From: Clostridia bacterium
Lineage (GTDB): Bacteria; Bacillota; Clostridia; Christensenellales; CAG-917
DNA length: 20,807 nt
Direction of reading: 5' to 3'
Assembly (NCBI GenBank): GCA_900763875.1
Contig: CAAFLX010000022.1
Span: 1-20,807 of the forward strand
Shown here: positions 1-6,841 of the stretch, piece after piece
Numbering within the stretch: the stretch's first letter is position 1
How the letters are laid out: each line of letters opens with the position of its first letter
Translations under genes and position numbers: made by a program
Notes under the pieces: generated by a model
What the model was told of the DNA's origin: nothing
Seen by the model: only the letters and a program-made list of their open reading frames with translations
Database searches by the model: none

Positions 1-7
1 GTGCAAC

Positions 8-66
8 GGACGGTGCCCGTCCCAACAATGCAAGCATTGTTGCCTGCAAATTGAACAATTTGCAGG
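8..66. repeat. Array of three abutting perfect hairpins
   Basis: Three perfect inverted repeats follow each other with no spacer: GGACGG/CCGTCC (8-13 with 17-22), CAACAATGC/GCATTGTTG (23-31 with 34-42) and CCTGCAAATTG/CAATTTGCAGG (43-53 with 56-66). Loops are only 2-3 nt, so the innermost pairs probably open. No reading frame or U-tract goes with them, so they do not look like ordinary terminators. The array may continue beyond the left edge of the window. Its function is unknown. Confidence 0.75.
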
Positions 67-67
67 G

Positions 68-90
68 GGAGTTCAAGTTCGGTGTCCGCA
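68..90 (+). pseudogene. Inverted fragment resembling the 3' end of tRNA-Leu
   Basis: The plus strand here reads GAGTTCAAGT-TCGGTG-TCCGCA. This matches the T-arm and acceptor 3' strand of the tRNA-Leu at 131-214 (minus strand) with one gap and one mismatch. The rest of a tRNA is absent, and the T-stem cannot pair (GGGAG against TCGGT). It could be a tRNA remnant or an att-type tRNA 3'-end duplication; chance similarity is not excluded. Confidence 0.35.
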
Positions 91-121
91 AAAAAAGAAA
101 AAGCACGAAAAGTTCGTGCTT
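90..121 (-). terminator. Rho-independent terminator of tRNA-Leu
   Basis: The stem AAGCACGAA/TTCGTGCTT (101-109 with 113-121) has a 3-nt loop. On the minus strand it is followed by a T-rich run (the complement of 90-100). It lies just downstream of the tRNA-Leu 3' CCA. Plus-strand bases 121-129 are also T-rich, so it could work in both directions. Confidence 0.75.
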
Positions 122-130
122 ATCTTTTTG

Positions 131-214
131 TGGTGCGGTCACCGAGACTTGAACTCGGACGGTGTAACCATACGCCCCTCAAACGTACGCGTCTGCCTAT
201 TCCGCCATGACCGC
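131..214 (-). tRNA. tRNA-Leu(GAG)
   Basis: The minus strand gives an 84-nt tRNA with encoded CCA. The acceptor stem is GCGGTCA/TGACCGC with discriminator A. The anticodon arm is TACGT-TTGAGGG-GCGTA, so the anticodon is GAG, reading CUC/CUU leucine codons. A class II variable arm (TGG/CCA-like pairing) is present, and the T-arm is CCGAG-TTCAAGT-CTCGG. It has a consensus promoter at 227-255 and a terminator at 90-121, so it is a single-gene unit. Confidence 0.95.
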
Positions 215-226
215 TTAACATTGCCT

Positions 227-255
227 ATTATATGATTAAACGGGGTTGTTGTCAA
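227..255 (-). promoter_or_regulatory. Consensus sigma-A promoter of tRNA-Leu
   Basis: On the minus strand TTGACA (250-255), a 17-bp spacer and TATAAT (227-232) match the consensus in every position. The mature tRNA begins 12 nt downstream of the -10 box. The AAGGAG seen on the plus strand at 254-259 overlaps this -35 box and need not be a ribosome binding site. Confidence 0.85.
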
Positions 256-280
256 GGAGTTTTGCACCAAATTTTTTCAA

Positions 281-523
281 ATGACAACATTTTTTTCAAA
301 CTCATATATTGGCATTATGAGTGACGGCTGTATTGAGGGGGCAGAGCAAAATTCGTGCGGCGGTTTTCGGTTGACGGATACGCCTTCCGACGTGTTGAAA
401 CAAAACGTTTTTGCAAGCGTAGTTGCCGAGTCGGTGTGCAAGGGCAGGAGCAAGGCGGAAATTGCAAGCGTGATTGAGTTTTTGCAGATTTTGTGTTGCC
501 TTTTGAAAAACTATCTTTTTTGA
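281..523 (+). CDS. Small hypothetical protein (80 aa)
   Basis: I do not recognise this protein with certainty. The ORF runs 80 codons. Its C-terminal half (LTDTPSDVL, then FASVVAES, then FLQILCCLL) alternates charged and hydrophobic residues in an amphipathic-helix pattern. This recalls the small clostridial helical proteins annotated as DUF6774, but that is a resemblance from memory, not an assignment. No good ribosome binding site precedes ATG 281; the nearest AAGGAG is 21 nt away and belongs to the tRNA promoter. A second ATG at 317 also lacks one. It is oriented like malQ, which has its own promoter downstream. It could be non-coding. Confidence 0.45.
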   Translation: MTTFFSNSYIGIMSDGCIEGAEQNSCGGFRLTDTPSDVLKQNVFASVVAESVCKGRSKAEIASVIEFLQILCCLLKNYLF

Positions 524-543
524 GATTTTTTGCAAATTCAATC

Positions 544-572
544 TTGAATCGCCGCTTGTAATATTGTATAAT
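544..572 (+). promoter_or_regulatory. Promoter of malQ
   Basis: TTGAAT (544-549), a 17-bp spacer and TATAAT (567-572) lie about 60 bp before the malQ start. The same TTGAAT -35 variant appears in the gldA and nadE promoters. Confidence 0.7.
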
Positions 573-631
573 TTATATATTGTTTTTGCAGCGCACAAAA
601 AACGAAATCACAGGCTTGCAAAATTTGATAT

Positions 632-2122
632 ATGACGGACAGTTTTGGTTTCAAACGTAAAAGCGGAATTTTGATGGCGGTAAGCTCGTTGCCGAGCGAG
701 TGGGGGATTGGCACGTTCGGCGCGCCGTCGAAGCGATTTATCGACTTTTTGAGCGCGACGGGAACGAAGTGCTGGCAGATTTTGCCGCTCAATCCCACTG
801 CGTACGGCGACAGCCCCTATCAATCTCCCGCATCGTTTGCAGGCAATCACTATTATATAGACCCTCAAAGCCTTTACGACAAGGGCTTGCTCGACAAGGA
901 CGATTTGCTTTGCGCGCGCCACGTCTGCACAAAGACCGACTATGGCTGGTTGTTCGAGAACAAAATCAATCTTCTCAAAAAAGCGTTCGAGCGTTTTGGT
1001 TCTACGCCCGATTTCGAGGCGTTTTGCGCCGACAACGCCGATTGGCTTGACGACTACGCCTATTTTATGGCTCTCAAGGCGCGATTTGGCTATAAAGCGT
1101 GGAATGAGTGGGAGGACGACTTCCGCATCTATTCGCGCGCCAAGGCGCACCAAATCGAGTTTGAGAGGGATATTGCGTTTTGGAAGTTCGTGCAATTCGA
1201 GTTTTTCACCGAGTGGCAGGACGTGCTTTGTTACGCTCACAAAAAGAACGTCACCGTGATAGGGGATATGCCAATCTACGTCGCATACGACTCCGCCGAC
1301 GTGTGGAGCAATCCCACCGCATTTTTGCTTGACAAAAACTTGAACCCGACAGTCGTTGCAGGCTGTCCTCCCGATGACTACGCCGAGGACGGGCAGCTTT
1401 GGGGCAACCCAATCTATGACTACGACAAAATGGCACAGGACGGCTACGAGTGGTGGATAAGGCGCATACGGCAAAGTTTCAAGCTCTACGACATACTGCG
1501 CATAGACCATTTCCGTGGATTTGCAGGGTATTTCGTCATCAAAAACGGCGACAAAACCGCAAAGGACGGCAAGTGGAAGGTAGGGCCGAGCAAAGCTCTG
1601 TTTGACGAAGTGAAACGCCGTTTGCCAAGCGCAAAGATAATCGCCGAGGACTTGGGGTACATCACGCCCGACGTGCGTGATTTGCTCGCATATTGCGGCT
1701 ATCCCGGGATGAAAGTCTTGCAGTTTGCATTCTCAAACGACGACAACGAGTATTTGCCTCGTATGTATCAGGACGAAAATTGCGTTGTCTACACAGGCTC
1801 GCACGACGCCGATTGCACAGCAACTTGGTGTAAAAACCTCAAAGGCGAATCCCTTGCGAGATTCAAAAAAGAGTGTCTGCGCCTATGCGGCGGCGCAAAC
1901 AGGACGTATGCTATGATAAATCTTGCTTTTAAGTCCATAGCAAACCTCGCCGTCGTTCCCCTCCAAGATTGGCTGTTGCTCACAAACGAGCAGGGCAGAA
2001 TGAACACTCCCTCCGTCGCCCAAGGCAACTGGGTGTGGCGCGCGCCAAACGACTACGATTCGCCCTCTTTAATTGCTCGCATCAAAAAAACCAATCTTCA
2101 ATTTCACCGCGCCAACGAATAA
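632..2122 (+). CDS. malQ: 4-alpha-glucanotransferase (amylomaltase, GH77)
   Basis: Transfers alpha-1,4-glucan segments between malto-oligosaccharides and releases glucose; cytoplasmic. At 496 aa it has the usual family length. The N-terminus has the family opening FKRKSGILMAVSSLPSEWGI. The catalytic regions are visible: GDMPIYVAYDSADVW (211-225), RIDHFRGF with nucleophile Asp292, IIAEDLG with acid/base Glu339, and the third acidic motif GSHDADCTATW with Asp392. The last reads HDADC where I expect HDNDT, a modest variation. QDWLLL and MNTPSVAQGNWVWR near the C-terminus are also typical. ATG 632 fits the family N-terminus but has only a weak upstream AGG. It is monocistronic, with a promoter at 544-572 and terminators at 2174-2268. 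No other maltodextrin genes are adjacent. Confidence 0.96.
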   Translation: MTDSFGFKRKSGILMAVSSLPSEWGIGTFGAPSKRFIDFLSATGTKCWQILPLNPTAYGDSPYQSPASFAGNHYYIDPQSLYDKGLLDKDDLLCARHVCTKTDYGWLFENKINLLKKAFERFGSTPDFEAFCADNADWLDDYAYFMALKARFGYKAWNEWEDDFRIYSRAKAHQIEFERDIAFWKFVQFEFFTEWQDVLCYAHKKNVTVIGDMPIYVAYDSADVWSNPTAFLLDKNLNPTVVAGCPPDDYAEDGQLWGNPIYDYDKMAQDGYEWWIRRIRQSFKLYDILRIDHFRGFAGYFVIKNGDKTAKDGKWKVGPSKALFDEVKRRLPSAKIIAEDLGYITPDVRDLLAYCGYPGMKVLQFAFSNDDNEYLPRMYQDENCVVYTGSHDADCTATWCKNLKGESLARFKKECLRLCGGANRTYAMINLAFKSIANLAVVPLQDWLLLTNEQGRMNTPSVAQGNWVWRAPNDYDSPSLIARIKKTNLQFHRANE

Positions 2123-2173
2123 CAACAATGCGTTTTGCACACGGCAGGCATTGACGTTTGCCGATAAAAAACA

Positions 2174-2202
2174 AAAACCGCGTATCTAACGCGGTTTTTT
2201 TT
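2174..2202 (+). terminator. Rho-independent terminator after malQ
   Basis: AACCGCGT/ACGCGGTT (2176-2183 with 2189-2196) has a 5-nt loop and is followed by a run of T. It is about 50 bp past the malQ stop. Confidence 0.9.
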
Positions 2203-2238
2203 CTATGTCAAAGCAACCAAAGGGTATAGCCGCTTGTT

Positions 2239-2268
2239 GCCGTCAACGACAAAAGTCACGGCTTTTTT
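2239..2268 (+). terminator. Second terminator-like hairpin after malQ
   Basis: GCCGT/ACGGC (2239-2243 with 2258-2262) has an inner GAC/GTC pair around AAAA and is followed by six T. It is weaker than the hairpin at 2174. Confidence 0.5.
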
Positions 2269-2280
2269 CCATAATATTCA

Positions 2281-2318
2281 CAACAAAACGGCGTTGCTTT
2301 TGCAACGCCGTTTTGTTG
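2281..2318. terminator. Bidirectional terminator between malQ and dhaKL
   Basis: A perfect 17-bp stem (2281-2297 with 2302-2318) has a TTTT loop. Its A/T-rich lower part gives GGCGTTGC/GCAACGCC followed by GTTTTGTTG on either strand. It sits 27 bp past the dhaKL stop, between convergent genes. Confidence 0.8.
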
Positions 2319-2344
2319 TGTTTTGTGTTGTTTAATGCAAACTA

Positions 2345-4171
2345 TTACATTTTTGCAATGTAAGCTGCAAGTTCGTTGAAGATGACGTCAAGTCCGTGTG
2401 CGCCTGCATCGGGATAGCCGATTGAACGCTCGCCGACCGTGCCTGCTCTGCCGAGAGTCGCAACGTGAGTCTTGGTTGCTTCTGCGCCTTCGTGAGCAGC
2501 TTTTGCGCCAAGGTCAAGACCTTCTTGCAATTTCTTGCCTTCTTCAGCCGCTTTGGTCAAAGCCATTGCGCAGGGTTTGAGAGCGTCAACCAACGTCTTG
2601 TCGCCGATTTCCGCGCCCTTGCCGAATGACTTTTTGCCTGTTTCGTAGACGCCGCGGTTTGCCTCGGTGAAGAGAAGTGCAACGTCTGCAAGGTTGACTT
2701 CTTTCTTGCCGAGCATAGACTTGCCTGCATACTTGAATGCAGAGCCCCAAATCGGGCCGGACGCGCCGCCGCAGTACTCTTTGATGACTTCGCTGCAGCT
2801 CACGAGGAACTGACCGATGTCGCCTTTCTTGCGAGTTGCCCAGTCTGCTTTGAGTTGTCTGAAACCTTTTGCGATTGACATACCGAAGTCGCCGTCGCCC
2901 ATTTTGTCCGCTTCGCAGAAGGGAACTTCGTTTTCGATGACGATGTCTGCCATTTTGTCAACGATTTGGACGAAAGCCGCAGTGTTGATTGTTTCGCCGA
3001 CGACGGGTTTGCCTTCGACTTCGTAAACTGCAACTTCTTCAACCTCTGCTTTTGCCGCTTTCTTTGCGGTTTTTGCAGTTGCTTGCTCTTGAGGGACATA
3101 ACCGAGTGCTCTGCCGATTGCTTGAACGGCTTCCAAAGCAGCCTCTGCTTGCTCGCTCATAGCTGCGCCCCAAGTGAGAGCGGGGGTGTTGACGGGGTAG
3201 TCAACGAGAGCTTTGAGTTCGCTGTCAACTCTAAGCACGGAGATTGACGCGCCTGCCATATCGATAGAGGTCATAAAGTTGCCGACGATAGTGCGGTGAA
3301 TCTTGATGCCGTCAGCGTTGAGAGCCTTGGTGACGGAGTTGTTGAGAATGTACAACTCTTGAAGAGGAGTGCCGCCGAATCCGTTGATGAGGAGCACGAT
3401 TTCCTCGCCCTTTTGGAGCTTGAGGTCTTCTTCGAGATCGGTGAGGATACGTCTTGACAAATCGTCGCAGAACGTGCCTGTGGAGTAGTCGATTTTCTCG
3501 CGGAAACGACCGGGTTCGCCGTGGATGCCGACGCCGAATTCCATTTCATCGTCGCCGATATCGAAGGTGGGGTGACCTGCGGCGGGGACGGTGCAGCTTG
3601 TGAAAGCAAAACCGAATGAGCGAACGTTGTCGATGACCTTGTTTGCAACGGCTTTGACTTCTGCAAGGCTTTTGCCTTGTTCTGCTGCCGCGCCTGCGCA
3701 TTTGTGAACGAGCACAGTGCCTGCCACGCCTCTGCGACCGACGGTGTAGAGGGAGTCTTTGACAGCGATATCGTCGTTGACGTACACTGCGTCAACGTTG
3801 ATGCCGTCCTCTTGAGCGTCGCTCATGGCGTTGTTGAAGTTCATGCAGTCGCCCGAGTAGTTTTTGACGATGAGAAGCACGCCCTTGTCGGTTGCGCATT
3901 GCTTGATTGCGTTGTAGACTTGAACTTGAGAGGGAGATGCAAAAACGTCGCCGCAAACAGCTGCGTCAAGCATACCTTTGCCGACGAAACCGGCGTGTGC
4001 AGGCTCGTGACCGCTGCCGCCGCCGGAGATGAGGCTGACTTTTGCGTCGTTGATGTCTTTTTTCTTGACGACTTTGTATTTTTCGACAAATTCAAGTTCG
4101 GGATGTGCTGCGGCAAGTCCGTGACACATATCGTACACGAAACTTTGAGCCGTATTCATAATTTTCTTCAT
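2345..4171 (-). CDS. dhaKL: ATP-dependent dihydroxyacetone kinase, DhaK-DhaL fusion
   Basis: Phosphorylates dihydroxyacetone to DHAP with ATP in the cytoplasm. The 608-aa protein joins a DhaK domain (about 1-335) and a DhaL domain (about 396-608) through an Ala/Lys/Glu-rich linker (about 360-385). DhaK shows GGGSGHEPAHAG (50-61) and GIHGEPG with His217, the family residue that binds the substrate covalently. DhaL shows MGDGDFG (424-430), CGGASGPIWG (467-476) and GERSIGYPDAGAHG (580-593). One oddity: the Asp that normally lies five residues before GDGD's first Asp seems to be Ala421, with Asp422 beside it. The start was chosen at MKKIMNTAQ because AAGGAG lies 6 nt upstream; the frame stays open to 4204 without a site. 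It lies downstream of gldA on the same strand. The fusion type uses ATP, and no PTS partner (DhaM) is present. Confidence 0.95.
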   Translation of the reverse strand: MKKIMNTAQSFVYDMCHGLAAAHPELEFVEKYKVVKKKDINDAKVSLISGGGSGHEPAHAGFVGKGMLDAAVCGDVFASPSQVQVYNAIKQCATDKGVLLIVKNYSGDCMNFNNAMSDAQEDGINVDAVYVNDDIAVKDSLYTVGRRGVAGTVLVHKCAGAAAEQGKSLAEVKAVANKVIDNVRSFGFAFTSCTVPAAGHPTFDIGDDEMEFGVGIHGEPGRFREKIDYSTGTFCDDLSRRILTDLEEDLKLQKGEEIVLLINGFGGTPLQELYILNNSVTKALNADGIKIHRTIVGNFMTSIDMAGASISVLRVDSELKALVDYPVNTPALTWGAAMSEQAEAALEAVQAIGRALGYVPQEQATAKTAKKAAKAEVEEVAVYEVEGKPVVGETINTAAFVQIVDKMADIVIENEVPFCEADKMGDGDFGMSIAKGFRQLKADWATRKKGDIGQFLVSCSEVIKEYCGGASGPIWGSAFKYAGKSMLGKKEVNLADVALLFTEANRGVYETGKKSFGKGAEIGDKTLVDALKPCAMALTKAAEEGKKLQEGLDLGAKAAHEGAEATKTHVATLGRAGTVGERSIGYPDAGAHGLDVIFNELAAYIAKM

Positions 4172-4363
4172 ATTATTCTCCTTGTTGCCATAGCGTATCG
4201 ACAAATCTTCTCGCGCGTGTATATTGATATATCAAACGTACCGAAGCTTGTGTACTATCTATAAGCCCCAATCAAACTTTTGATTTAATTGAGGCGGTTA
4301 GATGCTTGATTTTCAATGATATCGTGCAATATTTTTGCCAAAACGATAGGGTATTTTTATAAG

Positions 4364-4391
4364 ACACTCCCTTGCCGAGGCAAGGGAGTGT
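4364..4391 (-). terminator. Stem-loop between gldA and dhaKL
   Basis: A perfect 13-bp inverted repeat, ACACTCCCTTGCC with GGCAAGGGAGTGT (4364-4376 and 4379-4391), starts 10 bp past the gldA stop. The downstream minus strand reads CTTATAAAAATA, a poor U-tract. It may be a leaky terminator or an mRNA-stabilising hairpin that lowers dhaKL relative to gldA. The remaining 190 bp up to dhaKL holds no clear promoter. Confidence 0.5.
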
Positions 4392-4400
4392 TCTCCTCAA

Positions 4401-5585
4401 TTAGTGGCAGCAGTCGCAGTCACAGCCGTATTTGAAATCGTGACCGAGTTTGTCTGCAGTTTTGATTGCCGCAATAACCATATCTTCCGTTACGGGGAAG
4501 GGCATATTGTGGATGGATTCGTCGGGGATGCAAGTCTTTGAAGCGACGATCTTGTATTCGTCGTCGGAGAGGGTTTCTCTGATGACGTCGCCTGTGCGAG
4601 GATCGGTCATAAGGTCGTGCAAGCACACGGGGAGACCGACTTCGTCGCAGAAGTTGAGCACTTCATAGAGTTCTTCTTCGGGGCTGTTTTCAAGCACGAG
4701 TTGGCAAAGAGTACCGAAGGCAACGACTTCGCCGTGCATGCAGCAGGAGTGAATGTCGTGGATTGCGGTCAAGCCGTCGTGGATTGCGTGAGCGGCAGCA
4801 AGTCCGCCCGATTCAAAGCCGAGACCGGAGAGAAGGATGTTGGTTTCAACGATTTTCTCGAAAGCGGGAGAAACAACGTTGCAGTCGCAAGCGGCTTTTG
4901 CTTTTGCGCCGTCGCTGATGAGGTTGCGATAGCAAAGTTCTGCAAGAGCTGCTGCGGTGTAAGTGCCATAGCCGAGGAGAGTGCCTTTCTTACGGTCTGC
5001 GCCGCAGGGGAGACCTGCGTTGACGTTGGACACGCTGTTGACGTTGGCTCTTGCCTCGAAGTAGGTTGCAAGTGCGTCGCCCATGCCGCTCACGAGGAAG
5101 CGAGAAGGTGCGTTTGCAATGACGTTGAGGTCGATGAGAACGACGGACGGGCTTTGACGGAAGTATGCATAGTCGTCAAACTCGTGGTTGTCGGTGTAAA
5201 GAACTGCGGAGTGGGAAGTGGGTGCGTCGGTTGCCGCGATGGTGGGGCAGATGATGAGAGGATTGCCTGCCGCAACGCACTTTGAAGTGTCGATAGCTTT
5301 GCCGCCGCCAAGACCGATGGTGCAAGCGCACTTGTTTGCTTTTGCAAACTCTTGCAATGCTTTCACAACCGTGCGAGAGCACTCGCCTTTGAAGAGGTCA
5401 CAGGTGACGAATTCCACACCGTATTTCTTTTGGGTTGCGTCGAGCTTGTCTTTGACGAGGTTGAGAGCAAACGGGTCTGCGATAAGAAGGGCTTTCTTAC
5501 CGAAGGTTTTTACAAAATAACCAAGGTTCAACAATTCGTTTTCGCCTTGCACGTACTTTGTGGGACAAATAAATGCTTTTCTCAT
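4401..5585 (-). CDS. gldA: Glycerol dehydrogenase (NAD+)
   Basis: Oxidises glycerol to dihydroxyacetone with NAD+; zinc-dependent iron-type alcohol dehydrogenase family, cytoplasmic. At 394 aa it is slightly longer than usual. The NAD-binding loop GLGGGKAIDTSK is at 91-102, ATDAPTSHSAVLYTD at 119-133. The likely metal ligands are Asp170 (SGMGDAL), His266 (GLAAAHAIHDGL) and His284 (CMHGEVVAFG); the two His are 18 residues apart as in characterised glycerol dehydrogenases. The C-terminus ends in a Cys-rich tail, GCDCDCCH, of unknown role. The start at MRKAFICPTK is supported by GGAG 6 nt upstream; the open frame extends 59 codons further but lacks a site and covers the promoter. DhaKL downstream uses its product. 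Confidence 0.95.
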   Translation of the reverse strand: MRKAFICPTKYVQGENELLNLGYFVKTFGKKALLIADPFALNLVKDKLDATQKKYGVEFVTCDLFKGECSRTVVKALQEFAKANKCACTIGLGGGKAIDTSKCVAAGNPLIICPTIAATDAPTSHSAVLYTDNHEFDDYAYFRQSPSVVLIDLNVIANAPSRFLVSGMGDALATYFEARANVNSVSNVNAGLPCGADRKKGTLLGYGTYTAAALAELCYRNLISDGAKAKAACDCNVVSPAFEKIVETNILLSGLGFESGGLAAAHAIHDGLTAIHDIHSCCMHGEVVAFGTLCQLVLENSPEEELYEVLNFCDEVGLPVCLHDLMTDPRTGDVIRETLSDDEYKIVASKTCIPDESIHNMPFPVTEDMVIAAIKTADKLGHDFKYGCDCDCCH

Positions 5586-5627
5586 AACAATCTCCTTTTT
5601 GTTAAGGTTATTTTTTAAGATAGAAAC

Positions 5628-5656
5628 ATTATATATCGAACGAATGAATAATTCAA
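5628..5656 (-). promoter_or_regulatory. Promoter of gldA
   Basis: On the minus strand TTGAAT (5651-5656), 17 bp and TATAAT (5628-5633) lie about 43 bp upstream of the gldA start. The intergenic stretch 5586-5866 carries this and the divergent nadE promoter and no gene; its middle is A/T-rich with a repeated TTTTTTGAAAAA. Confidence 0.75.
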
Positions 5657-5768
5657 TACCTAAAATGCGAAAAAATGAGGTTTTTTGAAAAATTTTTTGA
5701 AAAATCGTTGATTTTGAGTGCCGAAAGACTGAAATTTCATAAAATTTTAATGTTTTTTTCAAAAAAAG

Positions 5769-5796
5769 TTGAATAATGCAAAAATGATATTATAAT
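5769..5796 (+). promoter_or_regulatory. Promoter of nadE
   Basis: TTGAAT (5769-5774), 16 bp and TATAAT (5791-5796). The leader then contains a small hairpin TCGATT-GCAA-AATCGA (5819-5834) before the GGAGG site of nadE. Confidence 0.7.
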
Positions 5797-5866
5797 AAAA
5801 TCAAACAAAATACGATGTTCGATTGCAAAATCGACGGGGATTTTTCCCAAATCGTGCGGAGGTCTT

Positions 5867-6613
5867 ATGGACGTTCAAACTTCAATTAAAAACCGTGTGG
5901 AATGGATAAAAAAACTCCTTTCCGATTCGGGCGCAAAAGGCATAATCTACGGCAACAGCGGCGGCAAGGATTGCACTTTGGTCGGCGCGCTTTGCAAGCT
6001 GGCAACCGACAACGTGCTTGGCGTCATTATGCCTTGCCAATCTTCGCAAAACTACGGCAGTGACCGCGACGACGCTCTCATTGCGGGCGAGTGTTTCGGC
6101 ATCGAGCAAATCGAAATCGACCTCACAAAAACCAAAGAGGCTCTCGTGTCCGCTCTCGGCGACAAACTCACTCAAAACAACGCGGGGGATTGGAACGTCA
6201 AAATGGCAAACGTCAACGTCAATCCACGTCTTCGCATGACCACGCTCTACGCCCTCGGACAAGCGCGCGGCTACCTTGTTGCAGGCACGGGCAATCTTGA
6301 CGAAATCACCCTCGGTTATTTCACCAAATGGGGGGACGGCGGACACGATTTCAACCCCATCGCCGACCTCACTGTCAGCGAGGTTTACGACCATTTGAGA
6401 GCATTGAATGCGCCCTCGTCCATCATCGACAAAGCACCGTCGGCAGGGCTTTATCAAGGTCAAACCGACGAACAGGAACTCGGAATAAAATATTCCGACG
6501 TTGACAAATATCTTCGCGGAGAACCTATTGCGCTCGAAGTCAAAGAGAAGATAGAGAGAATGAGCAGTGGAGCGGAGCATAAGCGTCGTATGCCCCTCAA
6601 ATTCAACGAATAA
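5867..6613 (+). CDS. nadE: NH3-dependent NAD+ synthetase
   Basis: Converts nicotinate adenine dinucleotide to NAD+ with ATP and ammonia, the last step of NAD synthesis. The 248-aa length, without an N-terminal glutaminase domain, marks the ammonia-dependent type. The PP-loop ATPase motif is GNSGGKDC (29-36), with Cys where Ser is usual (SGGxDS). Other family motifs are GTGNLDE (140-146), GDGGHDFNPIADLT (156-169) and PSAGLYQGQTDEQELG (191-206). GGAGG lies 5 nt before ATG 5867. It is divergent from gldA and is followed by the repeat region without a clear terminator. Confidence 0.95.
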   Translation: MDVQTSIKNRVEWIKKLLSDSGAKGIIYGNSGGKDCTLVGALCKLATDNVLGVIMPCQSSQNYGSDRDDALIAGECFGIEQIEIDLTKTKEALVSALGDKLTQNNAGDWNVKMANVNVNPRLRMTTLYALGQARGYLVAGTGNLDEITLGYFTKWGDGGHDFNPIADLTVSEVYDHLRALNAPSSIIDKAPSAGLYQGQTDEQELGIKYSDVDKYLRGEPIALEVKEKIERMSSGAEHKRRMPLKFNE

Positions 6614-6681
6614 AGGCATTATAGCGAAAAAATTTGTCCGGTGCTCAAACTATGCCTAGGTTATGACAACTTATTTGCGCA
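6614..6681. other. Spacer after nadE
   Basis: No gene is seen. A weak long-range pairing AGGCAT/ATGCCT links 6614-6619 with 6650-6655, without a U-tract. The mosaic repeats begin at 6682. Confidence 0.4.
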
Positions 6682-6839
6682 ATGTGCTTATTCAGGGTGC
6701 GAGCCGCAAGGTAGTGTGAGTAATATGCGCGCAAGCGTGCGTGATATTGTTGCTTTTTGCAACAATGATATTTGCGCCTTGCGCAAGTGATATTGCAACT
6801 TTGTTGCAGTTGTGGGTGGGACACCCACACCCGAACGAA
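6682..6839 (+). repeat. Cassette-like repeat module, copy A
   Basis: The left border has TATTCAGGGTGCG (6689-6701). The right border is a 26-nt segment (6814-6839), starting GGGTGGGACACCC and ending CCGAACGAA. Both borders occur identically, in inverted orientation, at 11580-11670. The interior (6702-6813) differs completely: here it is a hairpin array. The left 28 nt (6682-6709) are also repeated exactly at 6869-6896, inside the next element. Confidence 0.7.
6727..6829. repeat. Array of five hairpins separated by GATAT
   Basis: Successive stems are GCGCGC/GCGTGC (6727-6740, one G-T pair), ATTGTTGC/GCAACAAT (6746-6766, TTTTT loop), TTGCGC/GCGCAA (6772-6786, CTT loop), TGCAAC/GTTGCA (6794-6808, TTT loop) and TGTGGGTG/CACCCACA (6811-6829, GGA loop). 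The spacers are variants of (GT)GATAT. Stem sequences differ from unit to unit while pairing and spacing stay the same. No protein is evident. Confidence 0.75.
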
Positions 6840-6841
6840 TA

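Noticed and set aside
1..90. A complete tRNA on the plus strand
   Set aside because: Only the 3' end resembles a tRNA; the T-stem does not pair and the rest consists of simple hairpins.
254..259. AAGGAG as ribosome binding site for the ORF at 281
   Set aside because: It is 21 nt from the ATG and overlaps the -35 box of the tRNA-Leu promoter on the other strand.
608..1510. 300-codon open frame on the minus strand opposite malQ
   Set aside because: Antisense shadow of malQ without motifs or ribosome site.
5598..5625. Rex (redox repressor) operator upstream of gldA, suggested by TTGTTAA
   Set aside because: Only one half-site is present; the inverted second half is missing.
5586..5762. 59-residue N-terminal extension of GldA
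   Set aside because: No ribosome site; it covers the gldA promoter, and the family begins at MRKAFICPTK.
6727..6829. CRISPR array
   Set aside because: The units are short hairpins with differing stems; there are no constant repeats of CRISPR length, no spacers and no cas genes.
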